From: Prauserella_A sp040645195
Lineage (GTDB): Bacteria > Actinomycetota > Actinomycetes > Mycobacteriales > Pseudonocardiaceae
Assembly: GCF_040645195.1 (NCBI RefSeq)
Contig: NZ_JBEYXW010000013.1
Location: 1-64,000 of the forward strand
Reading direction: 5' to 3'
Length of the DNA: 64,000 nt
Of the stretch, positions 1 through 8,309 are shown piece by piece. The notes beneath the pieces were generated by a model. It worked only from the letters and a program-made list of their open reading frames with translations. It was not told the origin of the DNA and did no database searches. The position numbers and the translations under genes are program-made. Numbering within the stretch: position 1 is the first letter of the stretch; each line of letters begins with the position of its first letter.

Positions 1-348
1 GGTATCGGCGGCGACCCCATCATCGGCACCACCCACATCGACGCCCTCGCCGCCTTCCAAGACGACCCCGACACCGAGGTCATCGTCATGATCGGGGAAA
101 TCGGCGGCGACGCCGAAGAACGCGCCGCAGCCTTCATCAAGGACAACGTCACCAAACCCGTCGTCGGCTACGTCGCCGGCTTCACCGCCCCCGAAGGCAA
201 AACCATGGGCCACGCCGGCGCCATCGTCTCCGGCTCCACCGGCACCGCCCAAGCCAAAAAACACGCCCTCGAAACCGCCGGAGTCAAAGTCGGCAAAACA
301 CCATCCGAAACCGCCACACTCGCGCGAAAACTCGTCCGCAACGCCTGA
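1..348 (+). CDS. sucD: Succinyl-CoA ligase (ADP-forming) alpha subunit, C-terminal part
   Basis: The reading frame is open from the first base, so the gene starts upstream of the window; 115 C-terminal residues are visible. SucD forms the alpha subunit of succinyl-CoA synthetase (TCA cycle, cytosol), carrying the phosphohistidine. The visible part has the family's TEVIVMIGEIGG stretch and the GHAGAIVSG motif that contains the phosphorylated His (HAGAI). The ending (ALETAGVKVGKTPSE) is typical. Codon use is odd: 7 of 8 Lys are AAA, 6 of 7 Glu GAA, both Gln CAA and almost no G-ending codons, whereas the following genes use AAG/GAG/CAG. Identity is sure; its origin is discussed under findings. 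Confidence 0.93.
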   Translation, partial: GIGGDPIIGTTHIDALAAFQDDPDTEVIVMIGEIGGDAEERAAAFIKDNVTKPVVGYVAGFTAPEGKTMGHAGAIVSGSTGTAQAKKHALETAGVKVGKTPSETATLARKLVRNA

Positions 349-359
349 CGGCGGACCAC

Positions 360-391
360 GCGGCGGCGCCGGGTTCCTCCAGCGCCGCCGC
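360..391. terminator. GC-rich hairpin between convergent sucD and MFS genes
   Basis: A perfect 10-bp inverted repeat (GCGGCGGCGC, 360-369; GCGCCGCCGC, 382-391) with a 12-nt loop lies 12 bases after the sucD stop. There is no real U-tract, which is common for actinomycete terminators. It could serve both converging transcripts. Confidence 0.55.
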
Positions 392-399
392 TTCGGCGT

Positions 400-1743
400 T
401 CAGGGCAGCGGCAACCGCGGCAGACCCGGCAGCCGCAGCGCACCGACCAGCCCGGCGCCGGTCACACTCAGCACCGCGGCGACGAGGAACGCGACGGCGT
501 ATCCGTCGCTGCCGGCGACGTACCCCGCGAGCGCGACCCCGAGCAGCCCACCCACGGACTTGGCACCGTAGAAGACCCCGAAGTTCGGCAACCCGGGTCG
601 CTCACCGAAATGACCCTCGACCAGCCCGGGCAACAGCCCGTAACAGGCCCCTGCGGCCCCTCCGGCGAGCGCGGCACCGAGGAGCAGCAGCGTCGCACTG
701 CCCTGCTGCCCGGCCGACAGGAGCAGCAGCTGCGCCACTCCCCCGGCACAGAGCGCGACCCGCACGACCCGGCGCCGGCCGAACCTGTCGCTCGCCCACC
801 CCTCCGCCGTCCTCGTGAGACCACTCGCCGCGGCGAGCACAGCCAGCGCGGCCGCACCGAAGCCCGCACTCCACCCGCTTTCCACGGCGAACACGGCGAG
901 GTGAGCGATGTCGAAGAGGATCACCGCGGTCAGGCAGGTCACCGCCAGATACAGCAGCCGGAACACCGGGGAACGCACCATCTCGGCGTCCGAATAGCGG
1001 CGAATCGGTGGGCGGTTGCGGCGCAGGCCACGGTTGACGGACTTGTCGAGCGCCCATTCGCGGGGGTCCACATGCGGGGGCCACCAGTAGTCCGGCGGGT
1101 CACGCAGCAGCAGGGCGGCGGCCGCGACCAGCAGGACGACCAACACGCCGGCGACGCCGAGGAACGCCTCGATGCCGTCTGGCGTGGCGAACTGGCCGGC
1201 GAGCACGACGAACGGGATCGACCCGTAGGCGAACGCGCCGCCGACGAAGGCGGTCCGCGCAGGCCGTTCCGGATACCAGCTCGCCACCACACCCAGGCAG
1301 GTGCCGTAGATCAGCCCGGCACCGATGCCGCCGAGTACTCCGTGGTTGAGCAGCACGACGACGAGGCTGCCGGAGCCGCCCAGCGTCACCAGTCCCGTCG
1401 CGCACAACACGGCACCAACGAGCATGGGCACGGCAGGCGGCACGCCGAGCCTGCCGCGTAACCGCGCTGCCGGATACACGGTGCCGCTCTGGCACAGGAT
1501 CCATACGGCGAGCACCCAGCCACCCTGTGCGAGGCTCCAGCCATGCGTGCTGCCGAGTACGGGCATCAGGGCCCCGTAGCCGTACTGGCCGACACTCGCG
1601 ACCAGCATCGCCGCCCATGCCGCCCAGAACATCCAGGTGCGCGAGCGGCCAAGCAGGTCACGATCGGTCTGCCCCACGCGGTAGCGCCGGCCGTAGTAGT
1701 CGCGGATCTCCTTCAGGACCGGCACAGGCGTGCCGCTGTACAT
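400..1743 (-). CDS. MFS transporter, oxalate/formate antiporter-like
   Basis: A 447-residue polytopic membrane protein with about 12 hydrophobic segments in two halves, separated by a charged cytoplasmic loop (around residues 220-260, RGLRRNRPPIRRYSD). The second half has a DRFGRRR loop typical of the major facilitator superfamily. The overall form resembles the OFA (oxalate/formate antiporter-like) group; the substrate cannot be told from sequence. An upstream ATG at 1752 is possible, but the Shine-Dalgarno-like GGTGAGG (1754-1760) is only 1 nt from it and 10 nt from the ATG at 1743, so 1743 is preferred. It faces sucD convergently and is probably monocistronic. Confidence 0.8.
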   Translation of the reverse strand: MYSGTPVPVLKEIRDYYGRRYRVGQTDRDLLGRSRTWMFWAAWAAMLVASVGQYGYGALMPVLGSTHGWSLAQGGWVLAVWILCQSGTVYPAARLRGRLGVPPAVPMLVGAVLCATGLVTLGGSGSLVVVLLNHGVLGGIGAGLIYGTCLGVVASWYPERPARTAFVGGAFAYGSIPFVVLAGQFATPDGIEAFLGVAGVLVVLLVAAAALLLRDPPDYWWPPHVDPREWALDKSVNRGLRRNRPPIRRYSDAEMVRSPVFRLLYLAVTCLTAVILFDIAHLAVFAVESGWSAGFGAAALAVLAAASGLTRTAEGWASDRFGRRRVVRVALCAGGVAQLLLLSAGQQGSATLLLLGAALAGGAAGACYGLLPGLVEGHFGERPGLPNFGVFYGAKSVGGLLGVALAGYVAGSDGYAVAFLVAAVLSVTGAGLVGALRLPGLPRLPLP

Positions 1744-1843
1744 GACGGACATACCTCACCTGTTCGCTGCATACAGTATGGAGCAGCCAGTATCGCAGGA
1801 ACCTGGTGTGATGTCGACAACAGCGATTTGCGCCCTAAAACCA

Positions 1844-1894
1844 CCCCCAAGGCCACCTTGGTTGCGTTCAACGCAACCAAGGTGGCCTTGGGGG
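1844..1894 (-). terminator. Perfect 25-bp hairpin, terminator of the miaB operon
   Basis: Arms 1844-1868 and 1870-1894 are perfect complements separated by a single base, giving a 51-bp near-perfect palindrome containing GGCCACCTTGG/CCAAGGTGGCC. On the minus strand the hairpin is followed by TGGTTTTAGGG, a short U-tract, so it most likely ends the miaB and membrane-protein transcript. The GGCCACC core recurs in hairpins at 7487-7539 and 39688-39732. Confidence 0.75.
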
Positions 1895-1904
1895 ACGAAA
1901 AACG

Positions 1905-2405
1905 TCAGTCGCGGGACCAGGCCACGCGCATCCACTGCACGCCGAGCACGAGCATGCAGGCCACCGCGAGCACCATGCCGATACCCGGGCCGCCACCGGC
2001 GGCTCCGCTGGCGGTGGAGGACTGCTGCGACCAGATCGCGAGGAACCCGTCGACAGCGGAGATCCAGCTGCCGATCGCGCACACCCAGCACAGCCACCAG
2101 CGCCGGGTGGACAGTGCCGCCACGGCCGCCAGGACACCGAAGAGGGCGGACGTCGTCGCGAACAGCCGGGGAATCGCCCCACCTTCGCCGGCGAGCACCT
2201 GCCAGCCGACGTGGTCGCCGACCCACGGCAACAGCAGCCCCACGACGACACCGAACACGGCAATGGCGATCCCGAAGCCACGGCGGCCGAACTCCACGGT
2301 CTTCGCCGCGCGGCTCACAGCCGCGTCGACGTCGGCGCCCAGCTCGTCGAGACCGGCGGCGTCGCCCTCACTCGGGCGCTGTCCGTTGCCGTCCTCGCCG
2401 CTCAC
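1905..2405 (-). CDS. MiaB-coupled four-TM membrane protein (Rv2732c-like)
   Basis: A 166-residue protein of unknown function. The start is a GTG at 2405 whose last two bases are shared with the miaB stop (GTGA overlap), implying translational coupling. After a charged N-terminus (SGEDGNGQRPSEGD...) there are four hydrophobic segments, roughly residues 38-58, 70-90, 95-115 and 130-155, with a Trp-rich third segment (RRWWLCWVCAIGSW). In Mycobacterium the gene next to miaB (Rv2732c) is also a small conserved membrane protein, so the pairing is ancient. No catalytic motif is visible; a role tied to miaB is not shown. Confidence 0.75.
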   Translation of the reverse strand: MSGEDGNGQRPSEGDAAGLDELGADVDAAVSRAAKTVEFGRRGFGIAIAVFGVVVGLLLPWVGDHVGWQVLAGEGGAIPRLFATTSALFGVLAAVAALSTRRWWLCWVCAIGSWISAVDGFLAIWSQQSSTASGAAGGGPGIGMVLAVACMLVLGVQWMRVAWSRD

Positions 2406-3886
2406 AGCGCACACCCTCCCGCGCCGGACCCGGCCGTGGCGGGCGCCGGCGTACCGAAGGACGGCAGGCCGAGACTCACCCCGCTGGTCTTGGGACGCAG
2501 TCCCGCCTCGGTGTTGTCGCCGGCGCGCGTCCGCCGGTGCGACAGCAGAGCACCGTCGGCGACGAGATGATGCGGAGCCGCGTACGTCACAGTGGTCTCC
2601 ACGATGTCGCCGGGGCGAACCGCTGTGTCGATGGCGGAACCCTCCGGCGTGAAGTGCACCAGCCTGCCGTCGCGGGCCCGCCCGCTCATCCTGTGGGTTT
2701 CGGCGTCCTTGCGCCCCTCCCCCGCCGCGACGAGCAACTCCACTGTGCGGCCGACGAGCTTCTTGTTCTCGTCCCACGCGATCTCGTCCTGTAGCGCGAC
2801 GAGCCGGTCGTAACGCTCCTGGACGACCGCCTTCGGCACCTGGCCCGCCATGTCGGCTGCCGGGGTACCGGGCCGCTTCGAGTACTGGAAGGTGAAGGCG
2901 CTGGAGAACCGCGCCTGCCGCACGACGTCGAGCGTGGCCTCGAAGTCCTCGTCGGTCTCGCCGGGGAAGCCGACGATGATGTCGGTCGTGATCGCCGCGT
3001 CCGGCATCGCGGCGCGCACATTGTCCAGGATGGACAGGAACCGCGACGAGCGGTACGACCGGCGCATCTGCTTGAGCACGCGATCCGATCCGGACTGCAA
3101 CGGCATGTGCAGCTGGTGACAGACGTTCGGCGTCTCGGCCATCGCGTGGATGACGTCGTTGGTGAAGGCCGCCGGGTGCGGCGAGGTGAAGCGGACGCGT
3201 TCGAGCCCGTCGACCGAGCCGCACGCACGCAGCAGCTTGCCGAAGGCGAGCCGGTCACCGAACTCGACGCCGTAGGAGTTGACGTTCTGGCCGAGCAGGG
3301 TCACCTCCAGCACGCCCTCGGCGACGAGCGCCTCGACCTCGGCGAGCACCTCGCCTGGCCTGCGGTCACGTTCCTTGCCGCGCAACGAGGGGACGATGCA
3401 GAAGGTGCAGGTGTTGTTGCACCCGACGGAGATGGAGACCCAGCCCGAGTAGGCGGACTCGCGCCGCGCGGGCAGCGTCGAAGGGAAGGTCTCGAGCGAC
3501 TCCAGGATCTCGACCTGCGCCTCGGCATTGTGCCGGGCGCGCTCGAGTAGCACGGGCAGCGCGCCGATGTTGTGGGTGCCGAACACGACGTCGACCCACG
3601 GGGCACGCTTAACGATTTCGCCACGATCCTTCTGCGCGAGGCAGCCGCCGACCGCGATCTGCATGCCGGGGTTGCCGGCCTTGCGCGGCCGCAGGTGCCC
3701 GAGGTGGCCGTACAGCTTGTTGTCGGCGTTCTCCCGCACTGCGCAGGTGTTCAGCACGACGACGTCCGCTGCCTCCCCATCGGCAGCCGCCACGTAGCCC
3801 GCCTCCTCGAGCTGCCCGGCGAGCCGCTCGGAGTCGTGCACGTTCATTTGGCAGCCGAAGGTGCGGATGTAAAAGCTTTTGGTCAC
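2402..3886 (-). CDS. miaB: tRNA-2-methylthio-N6-dimethylallyladenosine synthase MiaB
   Basis: A radical-SAM methylthiotransferase that converts i6A37 to ms2i6A37 in tRNAs reading UNN codons. The N-terminal UPF0004 domain starts FYIRTFGCQMNVHDSE and supplies three Cys for the second 4Fe-4S cluster; the radical-SAM triad is CNNTCTFC (GCNNTCTFCIVPSLRG). A C-terminal TRAM-like segment ends around GDIVETTVTYAAPHHL, followed by a variable tail. The in-frame ATG at 3922 lacks a good ribosome site; GTG 3886 is preceded by AGGAG at 5-6 nt and begins right before the conserved core, giving 494 residues, normal for the family. It is first in a two-gene unit with the membrane gene. Confidence 0.95.
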   Translation of the reverse strand: MTKSFYIRTFGCQMNVHDSERLAGQLEEAGYVAAADGEAADVVVLNTCAVRENADNKLYGHLGHLRPRKAGNPGMQIAVGGCLAQKDRGEIVKRAPWVDVVFGTHNIGALPVLLERARHNAEAQVEILESLETFPSTLPARRESAYSGWVSISVGCNNTCTFCIVPSLRGKERDRRPGEVLAEVEALVAEGVLEVTLLGQNVNSYGVEFGDRLAFGKLLRACGSVDGLERVRFTSPHPAAFTNDVIHAMAETPNVCHQLHMPLQSGSDRVLKQMRRSYRSSRFLSILDNVRAAMPDAAITTDIIVGFPGETDEDFEATLDVVRQARFSSAFTFQYSKRPGTPAADMAGQVPKAVVQERYDRLVALQDEIAWDENKKLVGRTVELLVAAGEGRKDAETHRMSGRARDGRLVHFTPEGSAIDTAVRPGDIVETTVTYAAPHHLVADGALLSHRRTRAGDNTEAGLRPKTSGVSLGLPSFGTPAPATAGSGAGGCAL

Positions 3887-4143
3887 CCGATCTCCTGGTC
3901 GCGCTGGTAGTCCTGCACCCACCAGGGTAGGTCAACGGCGAAAAAGCACCTCACGACGCCTGTGGATCGCCGAATGGCTAAGGTTCGGACACAGTGTGCC
4001 GGCCAGCTGACGCGGAGTTGAACGGGCACTTAAGGTTGCGTTTTGATCTGAACGTCATACCGGGATTGCCCCAAAGGTGTTGAATGCCGGTGTCGTTCCC
4101 GCGAGACCCCGCGACCCGAGCAGATCACCGCGATGGAGGTTAA

Positions 4144-4899
4144 ATGAGCACCGCGACACCCGCGCCGCCCATGATCAAGGCGGCCGCGGTGAACAAGTAC
4201 TTCGGTGACCTGCACGTACTCAAGGAAATCGACTTCGAGGTCCCCAAGGGGCAGGTCGTCGTGGTCCTGGGCCCTTCCGGCTCTGGCAAGTCGACCCTGT
4301 GCCGCGCCATCAACCGCCTGGAACCGATCAACTCCGGCGAGATCGCGGTGGACGGCAAGCCGCTGCCCGCCGAGGGCAAAGCTCTGGCTGCCCTGCGCGC
4401 GGACGTGGGCATGGTGTTCCAGCAGTTCAACCTGTTCGCGCACAAGACCATCCTCGACAACGTGACGCTGGCGCCGCAGAAGGTCCGCAAGGTCTCCTCG
4501 GCCGAGGCGCGCAAGACGGCGATGGAGCTGCTCGAGCGGGTCGGCATCGCCAACCAGGCCCAGAAGTACCCGGCCCAGCTCTCCGGTGGTCAGCAGCAGC
4601 GTGCGGCCATCGCCAGGGCACTGGCCATGCGGCCGAAGGTGATGCTGTTCGACGAGCCGACCTCCGCATTGGACCCGGAGATGGTCCAGGAGGTGCTCGA
4701 CACCATGACCGGGCTGGCCGACGAAGGTATGACCATGCTGGTCGTCACGCATGAGATGGGCTTCGCCCGCCGCGCCGCGCACCGGGTCGTGTTCATGTCC
4801 GACGGCGAGATCGTCGAGGACTCCACCCCGGATGAGTTCTTCACCGCACCGAAATCCGAGCGGGCCAAGGACTTCCTTGGCAAGATCCTCACTCACTAG
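4144..4899 (+). CDS. gluA: Glutamate-type ABC transporter ATP-binding protein
   Basis: The ATPase of a polar amino-acid uptake system. Motifs in order: Walker A GPSGSGKS (residues about 44-51), Q-loop VFQQFNLF, ABC signature LSGGQQQR, Walker B VMLFDEPTS, and switch His in VVTHEMGF. At 251 residues it is full-length for the GlnQ/GluA class. The start is fixed by GGAGG four bases upstream of ATG. It leads a same-strand set with a binding protein and two permeases in the Corynebacterium gluABCD order. The 257-base gap to divergent miaB must hold its promoter; I could not pick a convincing -35/-10 pair. Glutamate as substrate is inferred from the order. Confidence 0.92.
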   Translation: MSTATPAPPMIKAAAVNKYFGDLHVLKEIDFEVPKGQVVVVLGPSGSGKSTLCRAINRLEPINSGEIAVDGKPLPAEGKALAALRADVGMVFQQFNLFAHKTILDNVTLAPQKVRKVSSAEARKTAMELLERVGIANQAQKYPAQLSGGQQQRAAIARALAMRPKVMLFDEPTSALDPEMVQEVLDTMTGLADEGMTMLVVTHEMGFARRAAHRVVFMSDGEIVEDSTPDEFFTAPKSERAKDFLGKILTH

Positions 4900-4967
4900 T
4901 TCGCTACCCGTGTGCTGTCGGGCACCCCGACGGCAGCGGGGCGATAGATGGAAGGAACACGAAGCAA

Positions 4968-5822
4968 ATGCGGTTCAGCCGAGTATTGCGTGTTGGCGCT
5001 CTTGTGGCAGCCACGAGTTTCGCACTCGCGGCCTGCGGTGGCGGCAACGGTGGGGATGACGAGGCGTCGGGTGGTGACTCGCTCGTCCAGCGGGCGCAGG
5101 ATGCCGGCAGCCTGAAGATCGGTATCAAGATCGACCAGCCGGGCATTGGCCTGCAGACGCCGGACGGCGGCTACGAGGGCTTCGACGTCGATGTCGCCAA
5201 GTACATCGCCAAGGAACTCGGTGTCGAAGAAGGCAACATCGAATTCGTCGAGACGCCGTCGGCCCAGCGCGAGAACGCGATCGAAAGGGGCGACGTCGAC
5301 TTCATCGTCGCCTCCTACTCGATCACCGACGAGCGCAAGGAGAAGGTCGACTTCGCGGGACCGTACTTCCTCGCGCACCAGGACCTGCTCGTCCGCGCCG
5401 ACGACAACTCGATCACCGATGCCGAATCGCTCAACGGCAAGAAGCTGTGCTCGGTGCGGGGTTCGACCTCGGCACAGAACGTCAAGGACGATTTCGCACA
5501 GGACGCTGACCTGCAGGAGTACGCGGGTTACTCCGAGTGCCTCACCGGCCTGGAGAACGGCGCCGTCGACGCGCTGACCACCGACGACACGATCCTCGCA
5601 GGCTACGCCGCGCAGAACGCCGGCAAGTTCAAGCTCGTCGGCGCCAAGTTGAGCGACGAGAACTACGGCGTCGGTCTGCGCAAGGGCGACACCGAGGGCC
5701 GTACGGCGATCAACGACGCGATCAAGAAAATGCAGGACGATGGTTCCTGGGAGGCGGCGGCCGAGACGTGGTTCGGCCCGGCGGGCTACGAGGTCCCGCA
5801 GCCCCCAGCCATCGAGCAGTGA
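4968..5822 (+). CDS. gluB: Glutamate-type ABC transporter substrate-binding lipoprotein
   Basis: A 284-residue extracytoplasmic solute-binding protein. The signal peptide (MRFSRVLRVGALVAATS...) ends in the lipobox LAAC, so the mature protein begins at Cys-24 or so and is lipid-anchored, followed by a Gly/Asp-rich spacer. The body is a family 3 periplasmic binding fold: KIGIKIDQPGIG, GFDVDVAKYIAKELG, and RENAIERGDVDFIVASYSITDERKEKVDFAGPY are typical signature regions. Two Cys (LCSVRG and YSECLTG) could form a disulfide. It lies 68 bases after gluA, and a hairpin follows its stop. Confidence 0.93.
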   Translation: MRFSRVLRVGALVAATSFALAACGGGNGGDDEASGGDSLVQRAQDAGSLKIGIKIDQPGIGLQTPDGGYEGFDVDVAKYIAKELGVEEGNIEFVETPSAQRENAIERGDVDFIVASYSITDERKEKVDFAGPYFLAHQDLLVRADDNSITDAESLNGKKLCSVRGSTSAQNVKDDFAQDADLQEYAGYSECLTGLENGAVDALTTDDTILAGYAAQNAGKFKLVGAKLSDENYGVGLRKGDTEGRTAINDAIKKMQDDGSWEAAAETWFGPAGYEVPQPPAIEQ

Positions 5823-5859
5823 CCCGCTGACACAACACTGAAAGAAGAGCCGAACTGAT

Positions 5860-5888
5860 CCTGGGCCGGCCATCACGGCCGGCCCAGG
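5860..5888 (+). terminator. Hairpin between gluB and gluC (attenuation or mRNA stability)
   Basis: A perfect 12-bp stem (5860-5871 with 5877-5888; CCTGGGCCGGCC and its complement) with a 5-nt loop sits 37 bases after the gluB stop and 28 before gluC. Such hairpins commonly raise the level of binding-protein mRNA over permease mRNA, by partial termination or 3'-end protection. Confidence 0.7.
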
Positions 5889-5916
5889 GTCGTTTGGTCC
5901 TGTCGAGGAGCCCACT

Positions 5917-6585
5917 GTGTTCGACTTTCTGAGCGAGTACGACGTACTCGGGGCGTTCTGGGTCACCGTCCAGCTCACAGCGCTGTCTGCTGTGGGTGCG
6001 CTGATCTGGGGCACGATCCTCGCCGGCATGCGCGTGAGCCCGGTCCCCCTGATGCGCGCTTTCGGCACCGCCTATATCAATGTCATGCGGAACACCCCGC
6101 TCACCCTCGTCATCCTCGCGACCTCGCTCGGCCTCAACCAGACGCTGGGTTTCACGCTCGCCGGCCAGGACTTCTCCGAGCAGAACTTCCGCCTGTCCGT
6201 GCTGGGCTTCATCGCGTACACGGCGACCTTCGTCTGTGAGTCGATCCGTTCAGGCATCAATACCGTTCCGGTCGGCCAGGCCGAGGCCGCCAGAGCGCTC
6301 GGCCTCGGGTTCACACAGGTTCTCAGCATCGTGGTACTTCCACAGGCGCTGCGGTCCGTCATCGGTCCCCTCGCCAGTGTGTTGATCGCCCTCACCAAGA
6401 ACACCACGATCGCGAGCACCATCGGCGTCGCCGAAGCGTCCCTGCTCATGAGCGAAATGGTCGAGAACGAGAGCGACAACATATTCCTGGTCTTCGCGAT
6501 CTTCGCTCTCGGTTTTGTGATTCTGACCCTGCCTACCGGGCTGATTCTCGGGTGGGTGTCCAAGAAGGCGGCGGTGAAACGATGA
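5917..6585 (+). CDS. gluC: Amino-acid ABC transporter permease, subunit 1
   Basis: A 222-residue inner-membrane permease of the His/Glu/Gln/Arg family with about five transmembrane helices. The coupling EAA loop is present (VGQAEAARALGLGFTQVLSIVVLPQAL), as is the N-terminal GAFWVTVQLTALSAVGALIWG segment. The GTG start at 5917 has GAGGAG six bases upstream. Its stop overlaps the next start (ATGA), so gluC and gluD are coupled and presumably form a heterodimeric channel with GluA. Confidence 0.92.
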   Translation: MFDFLSEYDVLGAFWVTVQLTALSAVGALIWGTILAGMRVSPVPLMRAFGTAYINVMRNTPLTLVILATSLGLNQTLGFTLAGQDFSEQNFRLSVLGFIAYTATFVCESIRSGINTVPVGQAEAARALGLGFTQVLSIVVLPQALRSVIGPLASVLIALTKNTTIASTIGVAEASLLMSEMVENESDNIFLVFAIFALGFVILTLPTGLILGWVSKKAAVKR

Positions 6586-7472
6586 GTGCTCCTTCAGTCC
6601 TCTACGACGCGCCAGGCCCCAAGGCCAAGGCACGCAACGTCATCTACGCTGTCGCCTTCGTCGTGGTGTTCGTCGCGGCAGCGTGGTGGGTGCTCGACAC
6701 GATGGCGGAGAAGAACCAACTCGACTGGGCGAAATGGAGCCCGTTCTTCACCGACTCCCGGGTGTGGACCACGTTCATCCTGCCGGGCCTGCTGAACACC
6801 TTGACGGCAGCTGTTCTTTCGATCCTGATCGCGTTGCCGATCGGTGCGTTGTTCGGCATTCTCCGCTTGTCCGATCACAAATGGATCAGCGGGCCCGCGG
6901 CGACCATTGTGGAGTTCTTCAGGGCGGTTCCGGTCCTGATTCTGATGTTCTTCGCCAACGAGTTCTACTTCAACTTCACTGACGTACCCTCGGACCAGCG
7001 ACCGCTGTACGCCGTCGTGACAGGCCTCGTCCTGTACAACGGCTCAGTGCTCGCCGAGGTCGTCCGCGCAGGCATTCTCTCGCTGCCTCGGGGACAGACC
7101 GAAGCGGCGCAGGCGCTCGGCTTGCGCAAGACGCAGACGATGACGAACGTTCTGCTTCCCCAGGCTGTCACGGCCATGCTGCCCGCGATCGTCAGCCAGG
7201 TCGTGGTCATCGTGAAGGACACCGCGCTTGGTGGTGCCGCACTCGGCTTCGCCGAATTGCTCAGCCGGTCCCGGCCGATCGCGAACAACTACGGCGCGAA
7301 CACCATCGCCACGCTGGTCGTCATCGGCGTCGTGTACATCGTGCTGAACTTCATCATCACGTCACTGGCCACCTGGCTTGCGAACTGGAGCAGGCAACGA
7401 CGGCGCGGGGCGCCCAGCGCCGTCGCCGGCCCTAACGACACCGGAGACCAACCGCTCGCCGGCGTACTCTAG
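6582..7472 (+). CDS. gluD: Amino-acid ABC transporter permease, subunit 2
   Basis: A 296-residue permease, longer than GluC through an N-terminal extension with an extra membrane helix (NVIYAVAFVVVFVAAAWWVL) and a periplasmic loop. The EAA motif is RGQTEAAQALGLRKTQTMTNVLLPQAV. The start is the ATG overlapping the gluC stop; the in-frame ATG at 6552 lies inside gluC. A polar C-terminal tail (RQRRRGAPSAVAG...) is typical of actinobacterial GluD. It is the last gene of the operon and is followed by a strong hairpin. Confidence 0.92.
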   Translation: MSAPSVLYDAPGPKAKARNVIYAVAFVVVFVAAAWWVLDTMAEKNQLDWAKWSPFFTDSRVWTTFILPGLLNTLTAAVLSILIALPIGALFGILRLSDHKWISGPAATIVEFFRAVPVLILMFFANEFYFNFTDVPSDQRPLYAVVTGLVLYNGSVLAEVVRAGILSLPRGQTEAAQALGLRKTQTMTNVLLPQAVTAMLPAIVSQVVVIVKDTALGGAALGFAELLSRSRPIANNYGANTIATLVVIGVVYIVLNFIITSLATWLANWSRQRRRGAPSAVAGPNDTGDQPLAGVL

Positions 7473-7486
7473 CGCGCCGTCAAAGA

Positions 7487-7539
7487 CAGTGAGGGCCACC
7501 AAGACCCGCTTCACCGCTGGTTCTTGGTGGCCCTCACTG
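7487..7539. terminator. Long bidirectional hairpin between gluD and sdhB
   Basis: An 18-bp perfect stem (7487-7504 with 7522-7539, containing AGTGAGGGCCACCAAGA) around a 17-nt loop lies midway between the convergent gluD and sdhB stops. It shares the GGCCACC/GGTGGCC core with the hairpins at 1844 and 39688. Confidence 0.75.
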
Positions 7540-7549
7540 CTTCTGCTGA

Positions 7550-8305
7550 TCAGTCCCCGCCTCGGCGGAAGAGCTTGTTGCCCAGCCAGACGATCGGGTC
7601 GTAGCGGCGGTCGGCAACGCGCTCCTTCATCGGAATCAGCGCGTTGTCGGTGATGTGGATGTTCTCCGGGCACACTTCGGTACAGCATTTGGTGATGTTG
7701 CAGTAACCGAGGCCATGGTCGGTCTGTGCCTCGTCGCGCCGGTCGGCCACATCCAGCGGGTGCATCTCCAGCTCGGCAATGCGCATCAGGTACCGGGGCC
7801 CGGCGAACGCCGTCTTGTTCTCCTCATGGTCGCGCACCACGTGACACACGTTCTGACACAGGAAACACTCGATGCACTTGCGGAACTCCTGCGAGCGTTC
7901 CACATCGGACTGCCACATGCGGTACTCCCCCGGCTTCAGCTTCGGGGGCGGCGCGAACGACGGAATCTCCCGTGCCTTGGCGTAGTTGAACGACACGTCG
8001 GTCACCAGGTCACGGATCACCGGGAACGTGCGCATCGGCGTCACGGTGATGACCTCGGACTCGTCGAACACCGACATCCGCGTCATGCACAACAGCTGCG
8101 GCCGGCCGTTGACCTCGGCCGAGCACGAACCGCACTTGCCCGCCTTGCAGTTCCAGCGCACCGCGAGGTCCGGCGCCTGCGTTGCCTGCAGCCGGTGGAT
8201 CAGATCGAGCACCACCTCCCCTTCGTTGGCCTCGACCGTGAAGTCCTGCAGCTGACCGCTGCCGTTGTCGCCACGCCACACCCGGAGCTTCGCGTCGTAA
8301 CTCAT
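7550..8305 (-). CDS. sdhB: Succinate dehydrogenase/fumarate reductase iron-sulfur subunit
   Basis: A 251-residue electron-transfer subunit. The N-terminal 2Fe-2S ferredoxin domain has CKAGKCGSCSAEVNGRPQLLC; the C-terminal domain has CIECFLCQNVC and CNITKCCTEVCPENI, which ligate the 4Fe-4S and 3Fe-4S clusters. It passes electrons from SdhA flavin to the membrane quinone. It is the last gene of the Sdh1-type set, four bases after sdhA. The length matches mycobacterial Rv0247c (about 248). Confidence 0.94.
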   Translation of the reverse strand: MSYDAKLRVWRGDNGSGQLQDFTVEANEGEVVLDLIHRLQATQAPDLAVRWNCKAGKCGSCSAEVNGRPQLLCMTRMSVFDESEVITVTPMRTFPVIRDLVTDVSFNYAKAREIPSFAPPPKLKPGEYRMWQSDVERSQEFRKCIECFLCQNVCHVVRDHEENKTAFAGPRYLMRIAELEMHPLDVADRRDEAQTDHGLGYCNITKCCTEVCPENIHITDNALIPMKERVADRRYDPIVWLGNKLFRRGGD

Positions 8306-8309
8306 CTCC

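Noticed and set aside
5860..5888. Reading the gluB-gluC hairpin as a full terminator ending the operon
   Set aside because: No U-tract, and gluC-gluD clearly belong with gluA-gluB; partial attenuation is more likely.
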